Shown here: positions 26,865 to 34,677 of the stretch, piece by piece | How positions within the stretch are numbered: the stretch's first letter is position 1 | How the letters are laid out: each line of letters begins with the position of its first letter | Source: Streptomyces sp. NBC_01454 | Lineage (GTDB): Bacteria > Actinomycetota > Actinomycetes > Streptomycetales > Streptomycetaceae | Length of the DNA: 64,000 nucleotides | Assembly (NCBI RefSeq): GCF_036227565.1 | Contig: NZ_CP109460.1 | Span: 5,704,001 to 5,768,000, forward strand | Direction of reading: 5' to 3' | Made by a program: the position numbers and the translations under genes | The notes under the pieces: model-generated | What the model was told of the DNA's origin: nothing | Database searches by the model: none | What the model saw: the letters and a program-made list of their open reading frames with translations, nothing else

Positions 26865-29800
26865 CTAGGCGTGCACCTTGAGCCAGACGTTCAGCAACTC
26901 ACCCCGTACGCGATCCATATCGTCCTTCCACCGCTGCTTGACCTCTTCCTGGGCGTCCTTGGTCGTCTCACCCTCGGCGAATTGTCCGTAGCGATAATTC
27001 GTGGCGTAGGAGACTTCCATGGGGCTCTTGTGCTGGGGAGTGGTCAGCGTTCCCTGCTTCTTCATTTCGCCATGGGGGACGCGCGGCTTGCCCGGTGCGC
27101 GGTCCAGATTTTCACTGATGTAGTGAGCGCAGGCCGCACCGCCGAGATCTCCGGCGTTGCCACACGGTTCGTATTCGGTGAACATCGCGGTCCGCTGGAA
27201 CCTCTGTGGATCGAGTGCGCGCAGGCCCTCGCCCGCGGCAGGCTCCGAGTGGTCCGGGTTCGGGACACCGCCACCCGCCGGAACGGACGAACCGATGATG
27301 AAGTGCACATCCTTCGTCTTGCCGTCGCTGCCGGTTTCCGTGACCTCGAAAACCGCGTAATTCCGCCCCGAGAAGTCCGGCAGGACAGCGAGATCACCCG
27401 TTTTGGAGCTCAGGACGGCCTGGATGCGGTCCCGCTCCGCCTTCAGATCGCGCCGGTATTGCCGGGCTTCCTCCTTCGTCATGTCCTCGGGTTGCGGAAC
27501 GTTCTGCTGTGCCACGTATTCGATCGCCCGCCCCCGGGCGTCGTTCAGTTTTCCTTCGGCCGGCTTGTGATCCCTGTGGTGCTGGAGGCCCTCGGGATTG
27601 ATGTCATGGCCGTCGATCCGGGTGTGCTGAGCGTGGTAGTCGTAGCTCAGCCGGGCCAGACACGAGACGGTCGCAAGCTTTTCGTGCTGCTTCAGATCGC
27701 GGTAGGAGTCGCCCAGCACATTTCCGAGGTCGGCCTCGCTGATCCGGCCCTGCGCACGGATGTGGTCGAAGACCTGGTTCAGTGGGGACGTGCCCGACGC
27801 GGCGTCGGGCTCTGCCCAGGTGTCCAGGTTTCCCAGCACCCTGTCCCAGTTCACCTGCCGCACGACATGTGTCGTGCGCAGACGCTGCTGCGCCTCGTCG
27901 CCGAGCATGCCCAGTGCGGTGTGCCCCGGGCCCTGCTCGTGCCCGTAACCGGGTGTGCCCTCTGCCTGAACGGAGTCGAGCGGCTGTTGCAGCGCCTCGC
28001 GAGTGTCCTTCGCGGGCCGGGCTTTTCGCTTCTTGGAGGCGGGCTTTTCCTGCTCTTTGTCCTTGTCGTCGGCGTCATCCGCCTTGTGCTTTCCGGCGGG
28101 TTCGGCGGCCGGCCGACGCGTTCCCGCTCCGTCGGGATGCGTCGGGGACCCACTGCTGGTGGTGGGGCGGCGGTGGGGATCGAGCGGGATGGCGTGGACG
28201 CCGTTGTCGCCGTTGTGCAGGGGTGTGTTGCTGCGCTGTCCGGTTTGGGCGTCGACGTAGGTGAGGGTGCCGCGGTGGTTGACGACGTTCCAGGCGTGGG
28301 CGCGGCCGTTGCGGTCCTGGGTGATGATGACGGCCTGGGAGCCGTGGCCGGTGGCGCGGAGGTCGTTTTCCAGGCGGCGGAAGGCGTCGCGGCCGTTGCC
28401 GTAGTCGTGGAAGCGGGCGCCGAGGGTGTTCTCGATGCGGTCGCGGCCGTTGGTCTCGCCGCGGTCGGAGGGGGTGCCGTCGGGGTTGAGGTCGGGGGTG
28501 CGGTGGGCGGCGGCGGTGGGGTTGCCGGAGTAGGTGTCGGCGGCGGCCAGCGCGGAGTCGACGCAGTTGTTGTTGCGGCCCGGCGCGTCGGGGCCCGGGT
28601 CGTTGATGGAGTCGAGCCAGTTGCCGTCGTCCGGGTCGGGGTGGCGCTGCGGCTCGCCGTTCTCGTCCCGGGGGATGGAATCCGCGACGTGCTGCTGATG
28701 CTCGTCGGTGGGCCCGTCCAGGCCACCCGGGCGCTCACGATTGCGGGTCTCGGAGGCGGGCTGAGGGTCGTGTGCGTCGGAGGGGTCGGAGGGATCGGAG
28801 GGATCAGAGGGGGCAGCGGGGTCGGAGTGCTCCGGGTGTTCCGGGTGTTCGGCGTCGTTGGGGTGGTTGGGGTGGTTGGGGTGGTCCGGGTTTTCGGGGT
28901 GCGGTGTGGTGTCCGTGGGCTCTGTACCGGGCCGTTCCCCGTTATCGGCGTGGTGGGAACCGGGGGATGACGGTGAACCGTCGGCGGTGCTGTCGGGTGC
29001 TCCCGCAGGGTGCGGCGGGTGCTGGGGGTTCTGTTGCGGGTAGTGCGGCGCCTGCTGCTGGTACGGGTTGTGGTGCGGGGGCTGCTGCGGGTGGGGCTGT
29101 GGGGAGTATGGGCCGGGCTGCTGCTGATGCGGTTGCTGGTACGGCCCGGGCTGTTGTTGCTGGTGCGGCTGCTGGGTGTACGGGTTCTGCTGCTGATGGG
29201 GGCCCGGCTGCTGCTGGTGAGGCTGCTGATAGGGCCCGGGCTGCTGTGCCTGCTGCTGGACGTACGGGTTCTGCTGCTGATGGGGCTGCTGCGGAACCTG
29301 CTGGTGAGGTTGCTGCTGGGCGTGCTGTTGCGCCTGCTGGTACTGCTGCGGGTGCTGCTGGTAGGGCGAGGGCTGCTGCGGGGGCTGCTGGGTGTACGGG
29401 TTCGGTTGCTGCTGCTGGTTGTACGGGCCCGGCTGCTGCTGGTGGGGCTGTTGGTGCGGGCCGGGTTGCTGGTGCTGCTGGTACGGCGAGGGCTGCTGCG
29501 GGGCCTGTTGGTGGGGCTGCTGCTGCTGTTGCTGGGCGTGCTGCGTCTGCTGGTGGTGCAGTTGTTGCTGGTTTTGCGTGTGCTGCTGGGGCTGGGCGGT
29601 GGGGTCGTAGGGCTGGCGGTTGGCGTCGAGAGTGAGGTGCCAGACCCCTACCCCCTGAGTGTGGATGGGCTGGGCGCTGACCTGGCCGGACTGCGCGTCG
29701 ACCCAGACCACCTTGCCGTGGTGATTGACGGCGTTGAAGGCGTGGGACGAGCCGTCCGGCCACGCCACGACGATGATGGCTCCGGCGCCGGGCCCGGCGT

Positions 29801-32800
29801 GGTGCAGGTCCTGGGCGACGCGGGCGTAGCCCTCGGCGGTGTTCCCGGAGTGGCGCAAGGGCGTGTTGGCCCAGCGGTTGATGTTCTGGATTCCGCTGCG
29901 CTCGCCCGTACGCCGGTCGAGGCTGCCGTCGGGGTTGGTGTCCCAGGTGCGCGGGGCGGACACCTGCGGATTGCCGAACCAGGTCTCCAGGAAGGAACGG
30001 CTGCAGTCGACGCAGTTGTTGGAGCGGCCGGGGATGACGAGTCCGCCGTCGTTCTGGAGCTGCGCCCAGGGCTGGAAGGGGTCCGGATGACGGACCGGGG
30101 TGCCGTCGGGGTGGCGTGGCACCGCGTCGGCCAGTAGTTGCTGGTCGATGGCGCGGGCCGGAAGCAGACCTTGGGGGCCGCCCTGGAGATCGTGGCGGAT
30201 CCGTCCGAGGGAGTGCGGCGCGTCGGCAGGGATGCCGTGGGACGGCTGCTGCGGGACGTGTGGTTGAGGGGCCGGAGCCTGCTGATGCGGGGGCTGCTGA
30301 GCGTGTGGCTGCTGCTGTTGGTACTGGGGCTGCGGGTGTTGCTGCTGCACCGGCTGTTGGGCATGCGGTTGCTGGGCATGCGGTTGCTGTGGGGCTTGCT
30401 GGTGTGGCTGCTGCTGGTGGTGAGGTTGCTGCGGTGCCTGCTGCGGCTGCGGCTGCGTGTGCGGTGTCTGGGACTGCTGCTGTGGCGGCTGCGCGTACGG
30501 GTTCTGGGGTGGCTGCTGCGCGTACGGATTCTGCGGTGTCGGCTGCGGTGCGTACGGCTGCTGCTGGTAGTTGGGGTGCGGAGGCTGCTGGTTGGGGGGC
30601 TGCTGCTGGTGGCCGGGGTCGGCCGGGGGCGGCGGCGTGTCCTGGTGGGGTGCCGAGGCCTGATCGGTGGTGGGGGCGTCGTCGTGGTGCGGACGGGAAG
30701 CGTCGGCCGCCGGTCCCGATGCGTCGGGACGGCTGCTGTCGGGGCGGGTGCCGTCCGGGTGCATCCCTTCGGGGCGGGGGGCGTCGGGCCGATTGTCGCC
30801 GGTGCGGGCGTCGTCAGGCCGATTGCCCTCGGGGTGCGCGTTGTGGGGGAGGGGGCCGTCGAGGCGGGGGTTGTGCGGCGGGCTGTCGGGGGTGGGGTGC
30901 TGGGTGTGGTCGTGGACGATCTGAGAGCCGTCGGGGCGGCGGTTGGTGCCGGGGGGCGTGGTGGGGGTGTCCCGGCGGGGGCCGTCGAGGCGCGGGTTGT
31001 AGGGCCGGGACGTCTCTTCCCGGCGGGGCCCGTCGAGGCGCGGGTTGTAGGCGGGGCGCTCGGGCCGGGGCCGGTCGGTGGCGTCCTGGATGGCCTGGGA
31101 GCCGTCGGGGCGGCGGTTGGCACGCGGGGCGGTGTTGCCGTTGGAGGGGGTGCCGCCGCGGGGTGGGGCGGCGTGAGCGGGGCCGCCCTGGGGCGGGATC
31201 GTGCCCATCATCGGGCCGCCGGCCTGGGGGGAGTGCGCCTGCGCCTGGTGTGGGGCGGAGGGGGTGCCGGTCCCGGCGTCGGCGGTCTGCGGGGTGGGCG
31301 GGGGAGCGGTGAGGGTGTCGGCGGACTGGGTGGTGACCGTGGTGTCGTCGGAGCCGTCGACGGTGGGCATGGGGTCGCCGGGGGCCGGGTCCCGCTGCTG
31401 GACGGGCTGGCCGCTCGACGGTGAGTGCTGGACGGGGGCGCCCTGCGGTGCGGGGCCGGCGTGCGGCATCGAGGGGCGTCCGCCGCCGGTGGCGGAACGG
31501 TCCCCGTCAGTGGCTCCGTTGTGGGTCCCGTCGCCGCCCGCGTCAGGTGAATTGCCGTGGTACGAGGGCGGGTTGCCGGCCACCGGGTCGGGAGCCGGCG
31601 ACGGTGACGGTGAGGGAGACGGCGATTCGGGGGCGTCCGGGCGGGCCCCGTCAGGCGCATGGTCGGGTGCGGGCTGCGTGCTGACCGGGTCCGGGGCGGG
31701 GGCGGGGCGCGCTCCGTCCGGGGTGTGGTCGTGGGCCGGCTGGGTGCTGATGCCGTCCGGGTCCGGGCGGGCGGAGTCCGGGGTGGAGTCCCGTGCGGGC
31801 TGCGTGCTGACCGGGTCGGAGTCCGGGTGGGCGGCGTCGGGGCGTGCCGCGTCGGGGGCGGTGTCAGGGGTGGGCCGGGTGCCGGCCCCCTCGGCATCGG
31901 GGCGTGCGGCGTCCGGCGTGTGGTCGGGCGTGGGGTGGGTGCTGACCTGGTCGGAGTCGTGAGGTGCCGCGTCCGGGCGTGCGGCGTCGGGGGTGTGGTC
32001 GTGGGCCGGCTGGGTGCTGACCGAGTCGGAGTCCGGGCGGGAAGTGTCCGGGGTGGAGTGGGAGTCGCGGGTGGCCCCGGAGTCAGGGGTGCCGGCGGAG
32101 TCAGGGGTGGGGGAATCCCCGTAGGGGCTGTGGTGGCCGCCGCTCTGGAAGCCCTCGTCGAAGGGGGAGCGCTGGTCCGGGGGCGGCAGGGGCTGTGTGG
32201 CGGGGACGTCGCGGGCCGGGTCCGAACCGCGAGAGGTGCCGTCGGAGGAGGAAGGGGTGTCGGAGGAGGAAGGGGTGTCGGACGAGGACGAGGTGTCGGA
32301 GGTGGACGGGTTGTGGCCCGCGCCGCCGTTGTCCCGCCCGTCCGACGTGCCCGTGTGGTCGGACGCACGGGGGCTGTGGGTGGGGGAGCCGCCGCCGTCC
32401 GAGCCGCTGCGGTTGCCGCTGCCGGCCCCGGAGTCGTGGGAGGAGCCGCCGCTGCCGGAGCCGTTGTCCGTGCTGCTTCCGGAGCCGCCGTCGGACCCCG
32501 ATCCGCTGCCGGACCCGCTGCCGGACCCGCTGTCCGAACCGTTGCCGGACCCCGTGCTGCCGCTGTCCCCGCTGCCGCTGCCCGACCCGCTGTCGGAGCC
32601 GCCGTCCGAACCCCTGGAATCCCCGCTGCCCCCGCTGCTGCTCTCGGAGCTGCCGGACCCGCCGGACCCGCCGTCACTGTCGCCGCCGTCGCCGTGTTCG
32701 CCGCCGCGGCCGGCCGCGTGGTCCAGCCCGCCGCGGGCGCGGTGGCCCGCCCGGTGGCCGGCGCCGTCGCGGAGGCTCTCGCCGAGGGACTCGCCGGTGT

Positions 32801-33452
32801 TCTTGAGGGCGTCGGTGGCGGCGCTCTGTCCCTCCTTGAGGGTCCGGCCGACGTTGTAGCCGTTCTGGGCGCCGAAGTTCTGGTTGACGGTCTGGGCGAT
32901 GAGGTCGGAGGCCATGGCCTCCAGTGCGGAGATCACCGGCTCCTTGGCGGCCTCCATGATCGCATCAAGGACCTGCTTGGCGACTTCCTTGAGGATCTTG
33001 CGGACCACTTCACGGGTGGCCAGGGTGGCGGCCGCCCCGCCGACTTCGGACAGGCCCAGGGTGAAGGGAGCCGCGGCCTGTGCCGCGATGATTTCGGCGG
33101 CCAGAATCGCCAGTTGGACGATCACGGCGACCTTCATGCCGATGACCAGCGCGGCGGCGGCCTCGAAGGTGAAGGCGAGGACCTCGGCCGCCTCGCGGGC
33201 GTCGTGCAGATACCCCGAGCCGCCGGAGAACTTCTCCCAGGCCTTGCTGAAGCCCTCGATGGCATCGCCGGAGTTCTCCCCGAGGACATTGCCCGCATAG
33301 GTGTTGCCACGGGATTGGTGCCCCTCGACCTCCGCGGCGAACTGCCGCCAGACCTGGGCGCATTCGATGAGTTTGTCCTCATCCGCGGTAGGCCAGTTGA
33401 AGCCGAGCATCTCCAGGACCCACTCGAGCGGATCCGGCAGCATGACAGACAC
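26865..33452 (-). CDS. Giant polymorphic toxin: CpnT-like N-terminus, two Tox-PL domains, C-terminal deaminase-like tip
   Basis: This 2195-residue effector is probably exported by a type VII (ESX) system. Residues 1-200 match the WXG100-like/CpnT N-terminal domain (LGFNWPTADEDKLIECAQVWRQF) with an Ala-rich amphipathic stretch. About 240-420 is Gly/Ser/Asp-rich, about 430-960 is Pro/Asp-rich short repeats, and 960-1110 and 1275-1520 are Gln/Pro-rich. Two papain-like (toxin glutamine deamidase) domains carry triads Cys1147-His1237-Asp1252 and Cys1630-His1719-Asp1734. The final 250 residues fit a zinc deaminase: His2068-x-Glu2070, then Pro-Cys2097 and Cys2108. GTG start at 33452 after GGGGGAG. 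An EspC-like partner precedes it and SUKH-4 follows. Base composition relaxes in the last 1.2 kb, as expected of an exchanged tip. The deaminase subfamily is uncertain. Confidence 0.85.
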   Translation of the reverse strand: MSVMLPDPLEWVLEMLGFNWPTADEDKLIECAQVWRQFAAEVEGHQSRGNTYAGNVLGENSGDAIEGFSKAWEKFSGGSGYLHDAREAAEVLAFTFEAAAALVIGMKVAVIVQLAILAAEIIAAQAAAPFTLGLSEVGGAAATLATREVVRKILKEVAKQVLDAIMEAAKEPVISALEAMASDLIAQTVNQNFGAQNGYNVGRTLKEGQSAATDALKNTGESLGESLRDGAGHRAGHRARGGLDHAAGRGGEHGDGGDSDGGSGGSGSSESSSGGSGDSRGSDGGSDSGSGSGSGDSGSTGSGNGSDSGSGSGSGSGSGSDGGSGSSTDNGSGSGGSSHDSGAGSGNRSGSDGGGSPTHSPRASDHTGTSDGRDNGGAGHNPSTSDTSSSSDTPSSSDTPSSSDGTSRGSDPARDVPATQPLPPPDQRSPFDEGFQSGGHHSPYGDSPTPDSAGTPDSGATRDSHSTPDTSRPDSDSVSTQPAHDHTPDAARPDAAPHDSDQVSTHPTPDHTPDAARPDAEGAGTRPTPDTAPDAARPDAAHPDSDPVSTQPARDSTPDSARPDPDGISTQPAHDHTPDGARPAPAPDPVSTQPAPDHAPDGARPDAPESPSPSPSPSPAPDPVAGNPPSYHGNSPDAGGDGTHNGATDGDRSATGGGRPSMPHAGPAPQGAPVQHSPSSGQPVQQRDPAPGDPMPTVDGSDDTTVTTQSADTLTAPPPTPQTADAGTGTPSAPHQAQAHSPQAGGPMMGTIPPQGGPAHAAPPRGGTPSNGNTAPRANRRPDGSQAIQDATDRPRPERPAYNPRLDGPRREETSRPYNPRLDGPRRDTPTTPPGTNRRPDGSQIVHDHTQHPTPDSPPHNPRLDGPLPHNAHPEGNRPDDARTGDNRPDAPRPEGMHPDGTRPDSSRPDASGPAADASRPHHDDAPTTDQASAPHQDTPPPPADPGHQQQPPNQQPPHPNYQQQPYAPQPTPQNPYAQQPPQNPYAQPPQQQSQTPHTQPQPQQAPQQPHHQQQPHQQAPQQPHAQQPHAQQPVQQQHPQPQYQQQQPHAQQPPHQQAPAPQPHVPQQPSHGIPADAPHSLGRIRHDLQGGPQGLLPARAIDQQLLADAVPRHPDGTPVRHPDPFQPWAQLQNDGGLVIPGRSNNCVDCSRSFLETWFGNPQVSAPRTWDTNPDGSLDRRTGERSGIQNINRWANTPLRHSGNTAEGYARVAQDLHHAGPGAGAIIVVAWPDGSSHAFNAVNHHGKVVWVDAQSGQVSAQPIHTQGVGVWHLTLDANRQPYDPTAQPQQHTQNQQQLHHQQTQHAQQQQQQPHQQAPQQPSPYQQHQQPGPHQQPHQQQPGPYNQQQQPNPYTQQPPQQPSPYQQHPQQYQQAQQHAQQQPHQQVPQQPHQQQNPYVQQQAQQPGPYQQPHQQQPGPHQQQNPYTQQPHQQQQPGPYQQPHQQQPGPYSPQPHPQQPPHHNPYQQQAPHYPQQNPQHPPHPAGAPDSTADGSPSSPGSHHADNGERPGTEPTDTTPHPENPDHPNHPNHPNDAEHPEHPEHSDPAAPSDPSDPSDPSDAHDPQPASETRNRERPGGLDGPTDEHQQHVADSIPRDENGEPQRHPDPDDGNWLDSINDPGPDAPGRNNNCVDSALAAADTYSGNPTAAAHRTPDLNPDGTPSDRGETNGRDRIENTLGARFHDYGNGRDAFRRLENDLRATGHGSQAVIITQDRNGRAHAWNVVNHRGTLTYVDAQTGQRSNTPLHNGDNGVHAIPLDPHRRPTTSSGSPTHPDGAGTRRPAAEPAGKHKADDADDKDKEQEKPASKKRKARPAKDTREALQQPLDSVQAEGTPGYGHEQGPGHTALGMLGDEAQQRLRTTHVVRQVNWDRVLGNLDTWAEPDAASGTSPLNQVFDHIRAQGRISEADLGNVLGDSYRDLKQHEKLATVSCLARLSYDYHAQHTRIDGHDINPEGLQHHRDHKPAEGKLNDARGRAIEYVAQQNVPQPEDMTKEEARQYRRDLKAERDRIQAVLSSKTGDLAVLPDFSGRNYAVFEVTETGSDGKTKDVHFIIGSSVPAGGGVPNPDHSEPAAGEGLRALDPQRFQRTAMFTEYEPCGNAGDLGGAACAHYISENLDRAPGKPRVPHGEMKKQGTLTTPQHKSPMEVSYATNYRYGQFAEGETTKDAQEEVKQRWKDDMDRVRGELLNVWLKVHA
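29000..29600. repeat. CAG/CTG-rich low-complexity tract inside toxin gene
   Basis: About 600 bp of imperfect CTGCTG/CTGGTG units (coding-strand CAG/CAC) with interspersed GGGCCCGG encode a Gln/Pro/His/Tyr-rich linker. Recurring elements include QQPGPYQQPHQQ and QQNPYTQQP. A second, similar tract covers 30240-30620. These separate the two Tox-PL domains and precede the first. Confidence 0.8.
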
Positions 33453-33582
33453 GATGGAGCTCCCCCGTGAAAAGCGTGCGATGAGGCGTGCGACAGACGC
33501 AGCTGGTGCGAGAAGGCGGCCGGGTCAGCCGGCGGCCGGGTGAGAAGGCGGCCGGGCCGGAATCCGGAACCGGCCGGTGGAA

Positions 33583-34077
33583 TCAGTGCTGGGCGGGCCG
33601 GAAGGAAACCTGGACGTTGGGGTCGACCGTCGGGTCCTGCCACGCCTGCTTGTTCTCGACGTGCTGCTTCATCAGCGAGTCGTTGAACTCCTCGTTCTCC
33701 GCATGGTTCCTGGACATCGAGGTCAGCGCCTTACCGATCTCCTGGAGCTTCGAGGAGAGATGGCCCATCGACTCGTTCATGCCGTCACGCACACCCTCGT
33801 AGACGACGCCGAACTTCTCGCCGAGGTCGTCGTCCCCCCAGGGCGGGGCGCCGTCCTTGCTGTCGAATGTCGTCAGGCCGCTCATGAACTGCTGGCCGAA
33901 CGACTTGTCCGGCGGCGCCGCGTCCTGCCCATTGCTGGGCGGCCCGGCGCCCAGCGCATGCAGGCCGTCCATCAGGCGGGCGACCGAGGAGTAGAAATCC
34001 TCGCCCAGCTTGACGAAGTTCGTTCCCCCGGCTTTGAGGCTCTCCACGTCGGTCTGAAAACCGCCCGCACCGGCCAC
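33583..34077 (-). CDS. EspC/WXG100-like type VII secretion partner protein
   Basis: This 164-residue, mostly helical protein immediately precedes the giant toxin (130 bp) on the same strand. The N-terminus FQTDVESLKAGGTNFVKLGEDFYSSVARLMDGLHAL has the heptad pattern of EspC/WXG-type ESX substrates. The second half (LGEKFGVVYEGVRDGMNESMGHLSSKLQEIGKALTSMSRNHAENEEF) forms the second helix of the hairpin. It is likely to pair with the toxin N-terminus for co-secretion. The GTG at 34077 has GGGGGA just upstream and a plausible promoter behind it. The family call rests on pattern and context. Confidence 0.75.
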   Translation of the reverse strand: MAGAGGFQTDVESLKAGGTNFVKLGEDFYSSVARLMDGLHALGAGPPSNGQDAAPPDKSFGQQFMSGLTTFDSKDGAPPWGDDDLGEKFGVVYEGVRDGMNESMGHLSSKLQEIGKALTSMSRNHAENEEFNDSLMKQHVENKQAWQDPTVDPNVQVSFRPAQH

Positions 34078-34091
34078 AACGTCCCCCGCGT

Positions 34092-34120
34092 TCGTAATGG
34101 TTGCCTAACGAGATGTTCAA
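34092..34120 (-). promoter_or_regulatory. Candidate promoter of the toxin operon
   Basis: On the minus strand TTGAAC (34115-34120) and TTACGA (34092-34097) are separated by 17 bp. This is a housekeeping-type promoter spacing, just ahead of the ribosome binding site of the EspC-like gene. The stretch is AT-rich for this genome. Confidence 0.5.
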
Positions 34121-34185
34121 GCCAAAGTTTAGCGGGCATTCCTGGCGCCCTGCCAGGACTCTTTTGACGGGTAAATCCGCCGGAT

Positions 34186-34569
34186 TCAGGGGCTTTTCGG
34201 GCGAGAGCGGCGGCGATAGAGCTCCACGGCCGCCTCCGGAGGGAAGTGCGGCAGCCAGGTCACCTCGCCGTCGGCCTTGGCGAGGACGACGGCGCTTCCG
34301 CCGGGCTCCGCGGGCGGCGCGGTGGGGTCCGCGGGGGGCGGCCGGCTCGCATGGAGGAGGTAGCCGAGGTCGCATTCATGGACGAACAGCGCGGTGGGGC
34401 CGCCGGGTGAGCCGACGTCGGGGAAGTGCCGCCGGCCGAGCTCCAGTGCCTCGTCCGCGTCCGCCGGGACGGGCCGCGGTGTGCCGTCCGCCGGGCCGGA
34501 CGGTGGTGGGACGGGCGGAGGCGTGGGAGGCAGGCCGGGGTGGCTCTCCGTGCGGGGGGAATCGGCCAT
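34186..34569 (-). CDS. Small Imm35/YrhB-like protein, possible second immunity protein
   Basis: This 127-residue protein has a Pro-rich first third. Then a compact domain begins ADADEALELGRRHFPDVG and includes FVHECDLGYLLHA, SAVVLAKADGEVTWLPHF and PPEAAVELYRR. The pattern of a strand pair, a G-x-V turn and a final P-E-x-x-x-x-x-Y helix resembles the Imm35/YrhB fold found beside polymorphic toxins. It lies 108 bp upstream of the EspC-like gene on the same strand. If it is an immunity protein it might guard against one of the Tox-PL domains, leaving SUKH-4 for the deaminase; this is inference. ATG at 34569 with GGGAGAG upstream. Confidence 0.55.
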   Translation of the reverse strand: MADSPRTESHPGLPPTPPPVPPPSGPADGTPRPVPADADEALELGRRHFPDVGSPGGPTALFVHECDLGYLLHASRPPPADPTAPPAEPGGSAVVLAKADGEVTWLPHFPPEAAVELYRRRSRPKSP

Positions 34570-34677
34570 GGCTGCTCTCCCGTTGGGGCTGATCGTGTCG
34601 GCGGTGGGCCGACGTCGCGTACGCCGCGGTGGCCTGAACGGTTCTCCTGCGGTGCGGGTGGCCGCCCGTGCGGCGGC

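Noticed and set aside
26721..28970. 749-residue plus-strand open frame opposite the toxin tip
   Set aside because: Composition is that of a reverse-strand shadow, while the minus strand encodes recognisable Tox-PL and deaminase motifs.
29000..30620. CRISPR-like array suggested by regular short repeats
   Set aside because: The repeats are in-frame codon repeats of the toxin's Gln/Pro linkers with no unique spacers of constant length.
31659..33470. 603-residue plus-strand open frame opposite the toxin
   Set aside because: It is the antisense shadow of the Gly/Ser/Asp-rich stalk; its Gly/Val/Arg-rich product has no start signal or domain.
22668..34569. Type VII secretion core genes expected next to the effector
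   Set aside because: No EccC-type ATPase, EccB/D/E or mycosin sequence is found in the window; the effector must rely on genes elsewhere.
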